DNA from: Fibrella aquatilis
GTDB lineage: Bacteria > Bacteroidota > Bacteroidia > Cytophagales > Spirosomataceae
NCBI RefSeq assembly: GCF_017353255.1
Contig: NZ_JAFMYU010000035.1
Span: 1 to 58,274, forward strand
Direction: 5' to 3'
Length of the DNA stretch: 58,274 bases
Notes under the pieces: model-generated
What the model saw: only the letters and a program-made list of their open reading frames with translations
Told to the model about the DNA's origin: nothing
The model's database searches: none
Made by a program: the position numbers and the translations under genes
Part shown: positions 41,220 through 49,275 of the stretch, piece by piece
Layout of the letters: each line of letters opens with the position of its first letter
Numbering within the stretch: the first letter of the stretch is position 1

Positions 41220-43685
41220 TTAATTATTGCTCTGTGTAATCACCGAATTGTTGAAGTTGCCAACCTGATTCACGCTGGCCGTATTACCCGGTCCGGCAGC
41301 GGCGCTGGTCTGGTCAATAGTCAGTGTGTTGCTGTTGCCATACTGACCAGCATAACTACTGAAGGGTGACACGCCAGTTATACCCCTGATGAGGTTACTC
41401 TTACCTGTCTGCGTGAAGGTATTCACGTTATCGCTGCCCAACCCGTCAAACCTCGTAGTATTAGAATCGCCCCGCTGCTTCACGGTTGTTGTGTTACGGT
41501 CAGACGATGTAGGTGGAGTACCATCGCCATGATACACAATAGCGCTGTTGTTGGACCCAGTGGTTAACTGATCGATCAGTACGTTATCACCTGTGCCCCG
41601 GTACTCGTAGATGCTAGCCTGGTTGGTTGTACCGCTTTGCTTGATTTCCCCCACCGAGTTGAAGGTGCTAGTGCGCTGCTCAATCCGAGCAGAACCGCCA
41701 GTACCGCTTTGCGTAACTGTACCTGTGTTACCACTTGCAATACTGTTCTGGAGTATGGTTCCAGCATTAGTAGCTCCTGATTGGGTCATGGTGGCTGTGT
41801 TGTTGGAAGCCGTGAAGCTCTGCTCAATAACCCCATTACCACTTGTGCCCGTTTGCGTCATGGTAGCGGTGTTACCAGTGGCAGCAACAGCCTGATAGAC
41901 GTTGGCCGTATTGGTCAGGCCCGATTGCGTCACCGTTGCCGTACCAAACGTGGCACCATTGGCCTGGAAAATATTGCCGGTTTGCCGTGTACCCGACTGG
42001 TCAAGCGTAGCCTTGTTGTCGGCACTACCAGTGCCGGGGGCACCAAAATACGCACCGTCCTGGTAGATGTTGCCTCGCTGTCCGCTGCCTATCTGCGTGA
42101 TAGTGGCCTGGTTACGGCTACTTAGATCACTCTGTTCAATAACAGCATCATGCTGAAGCGCCGTACCGCTTTGTGTAATCAGGGCCTTGTTATTGTCGCT
42201 GGTGCCAGTGCCAGTACCGCCCGCTTCCTGGCTGATAGCTGCGCTGTGGAGGGCACCGGTTTGGTCAGTTGTGGCCGTGTTATAGCTGCTGTTGGTGCCG
42301 AAGGTGGTATTACCGTTCTGGTTGATGGCACTCAGCAGGTTAGTACCATTCTGCTTTATCTCGGCTGTCTGGTGGTCACTACGATCGTTTTGGTTGATGC
42401 GCCCGTCGTTGCCGTTGAGCGTGGTGGCCCCCTTCTGGGTGATGCTCGCCACGTTGGCCATCGTCAGGTTGCTCTGGGTGATCACCGCCGCGTTGTCCAC
42501 CGTCGTCTGGGTGATGCTCCCCGTGTTGCCCGAGGCGTTGCCCGCACTCCCCGCGTTCTGGTAGACCTTGGCCACGTGCCCGCTGCCCGTCTGCTCGGTC
42601 GTGGCCGTGTTGCCGTTGCTCTTGTTGCTGCTGCCAGCCCCTTCGTTCTGGTAGAGCTCCGCCGTGTTCATCGACCCGTTCTGCTTGGCCGTTGCCTTGT
42701 TGAACTCGCTCAGGCCAGCCACGCCCCCGTTCTGCCGGATGAGGGCCGTGTTGCCCATGCCCGCCGTCGAACCCTTCTGGTCCACTGTGGCCGTGTTGTT
42801 GTTGCTCCGACCGTTCTGCTCTACCGTGGCGATGTTCTCAAAATCAGCCTGGGTGGTGCTGGCCGTGTTGTCGTGGCTGTCGCCGTTGGCCGTCGCGTTC
42901 TGCTGGGTGCTCGAGACCTGGGCACTGCCCGACTGATCGACCGTGTTCTGGTTGCCGTAGCTGTCCTTGCCCGCCGCCCCGTTCTGCTGGCTGGTGGCGA
43001 TGTGGCCGTTGCCGATCTGCTGCACCCGTGCCTTGTTGTCAGCGCTCTGGCCCAGGGCCGTGCCGTCGCCGTTCTGGCTGATGGTGGCCGTGCTGCTGCT
43101 GGGGGCACCCGGTGCCAGCCGACCCGTGTAACCCTGGAAGACCTCGGCCTTGTTGTTGACCGAGTTGTCGTTCTGGCTGATGCTGCCGCTGTTGGTGCTG
43201 CCGTTCTGCCAGACCTCCGCGCTGTTCTTGAAGCTGCTGTTGTTCTGGTTGATCGTCGCCGCGTTGGTGCTGCCACTCTGGCCAATGCCCGCCAGGTTGC
43301 CGTCGCCCACCGGCGCAATGCCGTTGGCCGCCGGGGGGGGGCTGGCCATGCCGCTCAGGCCCAGCGCCCCGCCGTTCTGGTTGATGGTGCCCACGTTGCC
43401 GCTGCCCCCGCCCTGGGTCACCCCCGCCCGGTTGCCCTGGGCGCCGTCTTTCTGGTTGACGGTGGCCGTGTTGAGCAGCGTGCCGGTCTGGAAGGTGCCC
43501 GCCCAGTTGCCTTTGTTGGTGGCGCTGCCCTGGTTCTGGTTGATGGTTGAGCTCTGGTTGGCGCCGGTCTGGTTCTGGACGGCTGACTGGTAGGCGCCGT
43601 TCTGGTTGAGGGTGGCCGTGTTCTGGGCCTGGGTGGCGGCCACGAAAGCCAGCAGCAGCGCCCCGGTGAGGATAACTTTTTTCAT
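41220..43685 (-). CDS. Giant curlin-repeat protein (curlin 4)
   Basis: The 821-residue protein shares signal peptide and first 430 or so residues with curlin 5, differing at only a few positions; after GRINQND the two diverge. The second half has its own strands (AAISQEAGGTGTGTSDNN, AVIEQSDLSSRNQAT, NIFQANGATFGT, RIEQRTSTFNSVGE) and ends GNFNNSVITQSNN. It is expected to be a major amyloid subunit exported by CsgG. It lies 99 bases after curlin 3 and is followed by a strong terminator. Confidence 0.93.
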   Translation of the reverse strand: MKKVILTGALLLAFVAATQAQNTATLNQNGAYQSAVQNQTGANQSSTINQNQGSATNKGNWAGTFQTGTLLNTATVNQKDGAQGNRAGVTQGGGSGNVGTINQNGGALGLSGMASPPPAANGIAPVGDGNLAGIGQSGSTNAATINQNNSSFKNSAEVWQNGSTNSGSISQNDNSVNNKAEVFQGYTGRLAPGAPSSSTATISQNGDGTALGQSADNKARVQQIGNGHIATSQQNGAAGKDSYGNQNTVDQSGSAQVSSTQQNATANGDSHDNTASTTQADFENIATVEQNGRSNNNTATVDQKGSTAGMGNTALIRQNGGVAGLSEFNKATAKQNGSMNTAELYQNEGAGSSNKSNGNTATTEQTGSGHVAKVYQNAGSAGNASGNTGSITQTTVDNAAVITQSNLTMANVASITQKGATTLNGNDGRINQNDRSDHQTAEIKQNGTNLLSAINQNGNTTFGTNSSYNTATTDQTGALHSAAISQEAGGTGTGTSDNNKALITQSGTALQHDAVIEQSDLSSRNQATITQIGSGQRGNIYQDGAYFGAPGTGSADNKATLDQSGTRQTGNIFQANGATFGTATVTQSGLTNTANVYQAVAATGNTATMTQTGTSGNGVIEQSFTASNNTATMTQSGATNAGTILQNSIASGNTGTVTQSGTGGSARIEQRTSTFNSVGEIKQSGTTNQASIYEYRGTGDNVLIDQLTTGSNNSAIVYHGDGTPPTSSDRNTTTVKQRGDSNTTRFDGLGSDNVNTFTQTGKSNLIRGITGVSPFSSYAGQYGNSNTLTIDQTSAAAGPGNTASVNQVGNFNNSVITQSNN

Positions 43686-43749
43686 CGTGGATTTTAGAAA
43701 ATGGTTGGTAGTTAATCGTGTTTAAATATGCCTCAATATCAAGCTTCAA

Positions 43750-43767
43750 AACTAACTTTCGTTAGTT
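43750..43767 (-). terminator. Short hairpin after curlin gene 3
   Basis: AACTAAC and GTTAGTT pair around TTTC; on the minus strand the stem is followed by TTTTG. It is a weak terminator candidate between curlin 3 and curlin 4. Confidence 0.4.
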
Positions 43768-43784
43768 GTTTACTAGGCGGCATA

Positions 43785-46334
43785 TTAGTTGTTACCCTGA
43801 GTAATCACTGACGCATTTCCTGTACCCACCTGAAGCACACTGGCCGTATTGCCCGGTCCGGCGGCAGCGCTGGTCTGGTCGATGGTGAGTACGTTACTGT
43901 TGCCATACTGACCGGCAAAGCTTGGATAGGGAGATGCGCTTGTTCCTTTCACCACGTTTCCTTTTCCCGTTTGCTTCACCGTAGCCGTATTGTCATCACC
44001 AATGATGTCCAGCAATGCCTGGTTTTCATTGCCACGTTGCTTCACTGAGCTTACGTTCCGGTTCGACACGCCACCATCACCCTGGTAGATAGCGGCCAGG
44101 TTATCACCGCCGGTGGTGAGCTGGTCAATGCGGGCATCATTGCCAGTACCCTCATACTGATACGTATTGCCGGTATTGTTCGGGCCACTTTGCTTTACTT
44201 CCGCGTAGGCCTTATCCGACCCATTCTGCTGCCGCACCGAGGCACGGTCATTCGTACCGCTTTGCTCAATCATAGCCTGGTTGTCGGTAGCGCCATCTTG
44301 CTGGTAAACCCTGGCGCTATTGGTAGCACCTGATTGAGTAACCGTCAGCCGATTGTCTGAGGCTGCGCTCTTTTGATAAAGTTCGGTATAGTTGGTAGCA
44401 CCCGACTGGGTAACCGTAAGCTGATTGCCGCTGGCATTGAATGCCTGCTCTGCATAGGCGTAGCCATCCGTTCCGCTCTGGGTAATGGTAGCCTGGTTCT
44501 CAGAAGCAGCCACCGCCTGGTACAGTTCGGTATAGTTGCGGGCATCTGACTGGGTTATGACAGCTACGTTGTCGGTGGCATTATCGGCCTGATAAACAGT
44601 GGCTTCCTGCTTCCTGCCCGACTGATCAACCGTGGCTATATTGCCTGCACTGACGATGTCGAAACCGAAGGCTACGCCCAGCTGACCTACATAAGCGGTA
44701 TTGCCACTGCCCCGCTGCTTTACTGTAGCCAGGTTAAGCCCGCTGGCATTGTCCTGCTCAATGGTGGCGTTGTGCTGAAGCGCGTTGCCAGCCTGGTCAA
44801 TAGCCGCTATATTCAATAAACTTGTCCCATCACTACCCGCCGACTGTGAAATTTCGGCGCTGTGGTTTTTGCCCGTCTGTATGGTCTCGGCTATGTTGCC
44901 AGCGCTGGCTACACCGTCTGTATTATTTCCGTTCTGGTTGACATTGCTGGTCAGGTTTTCGCCATTCTGCCGTACCGTAGCGGTTTGATAGCGGCTGATG
45001 TCGTTCTGATTGACCGTAGCATTGTTGCCATTGTTGGTGGTAGACCCCCGCTGCACCACGTCGGCCAGGTTGTTGATTGACCTGTTGCTTTGGGTGATGA
45101 CCGCCGTATTATCCACTGCTCGTTGCGTGATAGATGCCTCGTTATCGCCCGAATTACCATCGGCACCTGGTTGCTGATAAATCTTGGCTGTGTGGCTGTC
45201 GCCTTTTTGGTCAATCGTGGCCCGGTTGCTGCGGCTGACGTTGGCCGCGCTGCCACCCGTTCCATCGCTCTGATTAATGAGGGCCGTGTTGAGCGTACCG
45301 TCCTGGTCAATGTCGGCCCTGTTAAACCGGCTTTCGCCCGTTATGCCGCCGCTCTGCCGCACCGTGGCCGTGTTGCCCATCCCCGCCGTTGAGCCTTTCT
45401 GGTCAATACGGGCGCGGTTGTCGTGGCTGCGGCCATTTTGCTCTACCGTGGCAGTGTTGTTATAATCGGCCTGGGTGGTAGTAGACCGGTTATCGTGCGA
45501 ATCGCCGTTGAGCGTTCCGTTTTGTTGTGTACTCGATGTCTGCCCCGTTCCCGACTGGTCTACGGTGTTGCGGTTGCCATAGCTGTCGCCACCCGCGCCG
45601 GCGTTCTGCTGACTGGTGGCCAGGTGACCTGTACCAATCTGTTGCACCCGTACGGTGTTGTCGTAGCTGGCACCTGCCAGCGTTCCGTCGCCGTTTTGTT
45701 GCACCGTGGCCTTATTACTAGTGCTGGCCGTGCCTGGTACGCTACGGTCTGTGAAACCCTGAAACACCTCGGCCTTGTTGTTGTTGGCGTTGTTACTCTG
45801 GCTGATGGTGGTGTTGCTATTGTTGTTGCCGTTCTGCCAGATCTCGCCGAAGTTGTTGGTGCTCTTGTTGTTCTGGTCAATCTGCACCCCCGTGTTATTA
45901 CTGCCTTTCTGGAGAATACCGCTGTAGTTGCCATCGGGCACCGGCGTGTTGGCGTTGGCGGTTGGAGCTGTGGTGCCACCACCACTCAGGCCCAATGCGC
46001 CGCCGTTCTGGTTGAGCGTGGCCGTGTTCCCATTGCCCCCCGACTGCGTGATGCCCGCCCGGTTACGTTGCGACCCGTTGGCACCTGCGCCATTCTGGTT
46101 GATGGTGGCGGTGTTGGGGCCGGTACCTGTTTGTTCGGTGTAGCCGTAGTTGCCATAGTTGACCGCCGCCCCAGCACCTTTATTTTGGTTGATGATAGAC
46201 GTTTGTAACGTACCCGTCTGAAGCTGCGTAGCCGACTGGGCATTGCCGTTCTGGTTAAGCGTGGCTATGTTCTGGGCATATGAGGCGGCCACAAAAGCCA
46301 GCAGCAACGCCCCGGTGAGGATAACTTTTTTCAT
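43785..46334 (-). CDS. Giant curlin-repeat protein (curlin 3)
   Basis: At 849 residues this is the longest of the set. ATG 46334 gives MKKVILTGALLLAFVAASYA; the frame extends to 46379 but the extra residues are not a signal peptide. Units such as ATVEQNGRSHDN, ALINQSDGTGGSAAN, VDNTAVITQSN and NYTELYQKSAASDN repeat through the whole chain. It ends GTGNASVITQGNN. Its repeat order parallels curlins 4 and 5 but the DNA is clearly older in divergence. Export by CsgG and fibre formation are inferred from the family. Confidence 0.93.
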   Translation of the reverse strand: MKKVILTGALLLAFVAASYAQNIATLNQNGNAQSATQLQTGTLQTSIINQNKGAGAAVNYGNYGYTEQTGTGPNTATINQNGAGANGSQRNRAGITQSGGNGNTATLNQNGGALGLSGGGTTAPTANANTPVPDGNYSGILQKGSNNTGVQIDQNNKSTNNFGEIWQNGNNNSNTTISQSNNANNNKAEVFQGFTDRSVPGTASTSNKATVQQNGDGTLAGASYDNTVRVQQIGTGHLATSQQNAGAGGDSYGNRNTVDQSGTGQTSSTQQNGTLNGDSHDNRSTTTQADYNNTATVEQNGRSHDNRARIDQKGSTAGMGNTATVRQSGGITGESRFNRADIDQDGTLNTALINQSDGTGGSAANVSRSNRATIDQKGDSHTAKIYQQPGADGNSGDNEASITQRAVDNTAVITQSNRSINNLADVVQRGSTTNNGNNATVNQNDISRYQTATVRQNGENLTSNVNQNGNNTDGVASAGNIAETIQTGKNHSAEISQSAGSDGTSLLNIAAIDQAGNALQHNATIEQDNASGLNLATVKQRGSGNTAYVGQLGVAFGFDIVSAGNIATVDQSGRKQEATVYQADNATDNVAVITQSDARNYTELYQAVAASENQATITQSGTDGYAYAEQAFNASGNQLTVTQSGATNYTELYQKSAASDNRLTVTQSGATNSARVYQQDGATDNQAMIEQSGTNDRASVRQQNGSDKAYAEVKQSGPNNTGNTYQYEGTGNDARIDQLTTGGDNLAAIYQGDGGVSNRNVSSVKQRGNENQALLDIIGDDNTATVKQTGKGNVVKGTSASPYPSFAGQYGNSNVLTIDQTSAAAGPGNTASVLQVGTGNASVITQGNN

Positions 46335-46353
46335 CGTGAGTGGTGGTAAACGA

Positions 46354-46407
46354 GCCGGTCGCTGATCGACTACGTACAAGCGAACGTAATGTCAATCAGC
46401 GACCGGC
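46354..46407 (-). terminator. Inverted repeat between curlin genes 2 and 3
   Basis: GCCGGTCGCTGA (46354-46365) pairs with TCAGCGACCGGC (46396-46407) over a 30-base loop. It lies downstream of the curlin 2 stop and just upstream of the curlin 3 start, so it may terminate the first and shape the leader of the second. Confidence 0.5.
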
Positions 46408-46428
46408 GCCCGTAATCGTACGAAATGT

Positions 46429-48447
46429 TTAGTTATTGCTTTGCGTGATCACCGAGCTATTGCCCGTACCCACTTGCTGTACGTAGGCCGTATTACCCGG
46501 ACCGCCCGTAGCACTTGTCTGGCTAATGGTCAAGGTGTTATCATTGCCGTGCTGGCGGGCATCGATGTAGGGATCACCTACCAGCCCCTGCACCCGGTTG
46601 TTATCACCAGTTTGGGTAATGCCTACCGTATTGCGGTTGCCAGCTTGCCACATATTGGCGTAGTTATTACTACCCCGCTGCGTAATGATGGCCGTGTTAT
46701 CATTGGCTACCCCACCAATCGAGTAATTATACAGGTCGCCTTGATATAGTCGGGCGAAGTTGCCCGTGCCAGTAGTCAGCTGGTCAATCGTGCCCTGATT
46801 CCCTGTACCGCTGGCGTCACCGTCGCCACCTTTAAACTGGTACATCTCGGCTTGGTTGCTGCCGCCGCTTTGCTTGATTTCGCCTTTGGCGTAGGACTCA
46901 CCGAAACGCTGGTCTAGCACGGCACTGTTGCCGCTACCGCTCTGGGTAATCTTAGCCTGGTTATAAGTAGCGTCGTCAGCCTGCTTAATGTTACCCACGT
47001 TATTTGTTCCCGATTGGGTAACATCGGCTTTGTTGTACTGGCTATAATTAACTTCTTCGATGGTGGTGGTGTTGCCACTACCACTCTGCATGACCGTGGC
47101 TATGTTGTTGGTACTGCTGCCCGTTGCGCCACCCATTTGCAATACGGTGGCTTTCTGGGTAGCCCCGCTCTGGTCTACCGTAGCTTTGTTGTTTGAGCTA
47201 TAGTTCGACTGCTTCACTACGGCGTTGTGTGCGCCCGTGGTACCGACCTGCATGATCGTAGCTTCGTTGCCGTAGCTGTCGCCCAGGCTACCCGCGTTTT
47301 GTTCGGTCAGGGCCAGGTGACCGTTGCCGGTCTGCGTGGTGGTTCCGATATTGAGGTACGCATCGTTGCCGCCACCCGCGATCTGCTGAATCGTAGCTAC
47401 GTTCGACAAACCCGTCTGGGTCAGGGTGGCGGTATTGTCATGGCTTGATTCGGCCATGCTGCTACCGCCGTTTTGCTGCACGGTGGCGGTGTTGCCACTA
47501 CCAATCATCGAGCCGCTCTGAGTGACGGTGGCCTTGTTGTGGTCGCTGTTATTAGTCTGTTGCACTGTAGCTGTGTTACCAAAATCCATCTGGTCGACGG
47601 TGGCCTCGTTGTAGCTGGAGTTGCCAGCCACACCGGCGTTTTGGTCAGTAGTGGCTACCTGGGCCTGCCCGGTCTGCGAGATCTTCGTTTTGTTGTTATC
47701 GCTCGACCCGTCGGCGCTGGCATTTTGCCGGGTGGTGGCCACCTCGCCAATACCCGACTGCTTCACTTCACTTTGGTTATAACTGCTGCTCTTCGAAGCA
47801 CTGGCTCCGTTTTGTTCCACGGTGGCCTTACCACCCGTGCTGGCGGTGGCACCAGGCGTATTGATGCCTGTATATCCCTGAAACACCTCCGACTTGTTGG
47901 CAAACGAGTTGTCCTTCTGGCTGACAGTGGTATTGATGTTGCCATTACCATTCTGCCAGATCTCACCTACGTTGTCTTTGCTGAGGTTATTCTGGTTCAG
48001 CATCACGCCGGTATTGTTGTTGCCCTGCTGGTAAATAGTACCGAAGTTGCCACTGCCCGACACCGCGTTCATGCTGGCCTGGAAATTACCAGACACCGAC
48101 CCACTGGTGCCCAGGGCACCGCCGTTTTGGTTGATCATGCCTGCATTGCCAATACCACCACCCTGCGTAAACTTCGCCCGGTTGCCCTGACTGCCATTAG
48201 TGCCCACGCCATTCTGGTTAATTGTGGCCGTGTTGGCGGCGTTGCCCGTCTGGTAGGTACCAGCCCAGTTGCCGATGTTCACACCCGCACCTTGGTTTTG
48301 GTTGATGGTCGAATTCTGGAGACTGCCTGACTGGTTTTGTACCGTGGTCTGGTAACCACCGTTCTGGTTGAGGGTGGCCGTATTTTGGGCATACGATGCA
48401 GCTACGAAAGCCAGCAACGTCGCACCGGTAAGAATACATTTTTTCAT
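46429..48447 (-). CDS. Giant curlin-repeat protein (curlin 2)
   Basis: The 672-residue protein has the signal MKKCILTGATLLAFVAASYA, with a Cys in its N-terminal part. Curlin strands run to the end (TVSQKDNSFANKSEVFQGY, KISQTGQAQVAT, IQQIAGGGNDAYLN, AVLDQRFGESYAK, SVITQSNN). It has several units rich in Ser and Lys and is the most divergent giant curlin. It lies 49 bases after the small curlin gene and could be co-transcribed with it. Confidence 0.93.
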   Translation of the reverse strand: MKKCILTGATLLAFVAASYAQNTATLNQNGGYQTTVQNQSGSLQNSTINQNQGAGVNIGNWAGTYQTGNAANTATINQNGVGTNGSQGNRAKFTQGGGIGNAGMINQNGGALGTSGSVSGNFQASMNAVSGSGNFGTIYQQGNNNTGVMLNQNNLSKDNVGEIWQNGNGNINTTVSQKDNSFANKSEVFQGYTGINTPGATASTGGKATVEQNGASASKSSSYNQSEVKQSGIGEVATTRQNASADGSSDNNKTKISQTGQAQVATTDQNAGVAGNSSYNEATVDQMDFGNTATVQQTNNSDHNKATVTQSGSMIGSGNTATVQQNGGSSMAESSHDNTATLTQTGLSNVATIQQIAGGGNDAYLNIGTTTQTGNGHLALTEQNAGSLGDSYGNEATIMQVGTTGAHNAVVKQSNYSSNNKATVDQSGATQKATVLQMGGATGSSTNNIATVMQSGSGNTTTIEEVNYSQYNKADVTQSGTNNVGNIKQADDATYNQAKITQSGSGNSAVLDQRFGESYAKGEIKQSGGSNQAEMYQFKGGDGDASGTGNQGTIDQLTTGTGNFARLYQGDLYNYSIGGVANDNTAIITQRGSNNYANMWQAGNRNTVGITQTGDNNRVQGLVGDPYIDARQHGNDNTLTISQTSATGGPGNTAYVQQVGTGNSSVITQSNN

Positions 48448-48496
48448 AAATCGGAAGTGTATGGATTAGAGTCAGTGAAAGGCGGTTAGTCTGCAA

Positions 48497-48814
48497 TCAG
48501 TCTGGCTTACGTTTGTCAGGTGCTGGTTTGGGCCGGTCTGCTGGCCCCGATTGCTCGATGTGCACCGACGAGTTGCCATCGTGGCGGACTACGCTGGTGT
48601 TGCCGCCGTTGGTCGAGGTAACCACCGTAGTCTTGCCATCAGCGCTGGTCTGGGTTACAGTAGCCGAGTTGCCCGTGCCCGATTGCCGGATCACGACCGT
48701 AGACCCACCCGACGACGTATGGGTGCTGTCGGGCTTGGCCGACGACTGAGCGAAAAGTGTGCCGCTGCCAAAGAGCATGACACCGAGGGCCGCAAAAAGT
48801 GGAGGAGTACGCAT
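48497..48814 (-). CDS. Small curlin-type secreted protein (curlin 1)
   Basis: The protein has 105 residues from ATG 48814 (MRTPPLFAALGVMLFGSGTL); the upstream extension to 48859 is not hydrophobic. After the signal there are a few strands in the curlin style (TVVIRQSGTGNSATVTQTS, VVTSTNGGNTSVVRHDG, VHIEQSGPADR). The tail is charged and Pro-rich (PKPAPDKRKPD). It may be a minor subunit, cap or nucleation aid. It is the first gene of the minus-strand curlin array. Confidence 0.75.
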   Translation of the reverse strand: MRTPPLFAALGVMLFGSGTLFAQSSAKPDSTHTSSGGSTVVIRQSGTGNSATVTQTSADGKTTVVTSTNGGNTSVVRHDGNSSVHIEQSGPADRPKPAPDKRKPD

Positions 48815-49147
48815 AAGACAGAGCAGGTAGGTATGCTGTTCGTTGAGGTAAGGTTCCAACTAGCCGGGCAACCACTGCCCGCTTGTTCAAAGGCTAAATG
48901 TACGCGTTAGACAAAGCATCAAACAAGGTGCGGTTAGGTAGTAAACATAACCATACATTCGTGAGAATACCATTGCCGTTTATAACTATTCCAGCAATAA
49001 ACTACCTCTCCAGCTCATCAATGACAGGCGGTGTTGCATAAAAACATGACTCTATTGCAAATCCATAGAGCATAAAACTTCTGATTTTATACTAAACGGT
49101 AGGTGATTCATGCCACTATATACTAGGCGGTCTTCTACCTCCGTAAC
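48815..49147. other. Divergent intergenic region between curlin array and permease 10
   Basis: It holds the likely leader of the curlin array on the minus strand. The rest is AT-rich compared with the coding parts. No RNA gene, repeat or open frame of note was seen before activator site D begins at 49148. Confidence 0.5.
48895..48923 (-). promoter_or_regulatory. Candidate housekeeping promoter of the curlin array
   Basis: On the minus strand TTTG (48923-48920), 17 bases, then TACATTTA (48902-48895). This fits the Bacteroidota pattern TTTG-N17-23-TAnnTTTG except for the last base. The first curlin start codon is about 80 bases downstream. Confidence 0.35.
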
Positions 49148-49173
49148 GGACAACAGCCGTCCGGTTTCGGACA
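49148..49173 (+). promoter_or_regulatory. Upstream activator-like site D: half site plus CGTCC-N6-GGACA
   Basis: A GGACA half site (49148-49152) precedes CGTCC (49158-49162), GGTTTC, GGACA (49169-49173). The palindrome starts 68 bases before the TGGC of promoter D, the same distance as at site C. The first base of the left half differs from the other sites. No strong hairpin follows; only CATTTTCTCAAAATAG remains in that place. Confidence 0.55.
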
Positions 49174-49225
49174 GACTTTTTACCAAAAACAGCCCTCATT
49201 TTCTCAAAATAGCCTTTTCGGCCCC

Positions 49226-49240
49226 TGGCACGGCTGTTGA
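49226..49240 (+). promoter_or_regulatory. Sigma-54-type (-24/-12) promoter D
   Basis: TGGCACGGCTGTTGA differs from promoter C in a single base. TGGC and TTGA are seven bases apart. The start codon of permease 10 follows 35 bases later. Confidence 0.6.
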
Positions 49241-49275
49241 CACCGGTATACCCAGGCTCTTTCCCCTGTCAACGT

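Noticed and set aside
39441-43550. Two long plus-strand open frames (464 and 466 codons) opposite curlin genes 4 and 5
   Set aside because: They are mirror frames of GC-rich curlin repeats, have no signal peptide or known domain, and have near-identical stretches only because the genes beneath do.
40324-43749. Minus-strand frames of about 230 codons over the curlin starts
   Set aside because: They are out-of-frame readings rich in Pro, Gln, His and Arg; the curlin frame has signal peptide, repeats and shared ends.
38655-48447. The repeats as a CRISPR array or DNA satellite
   Set aside because: Unit length and sequence vary, and the repeats keep a protein pattern in one frame.
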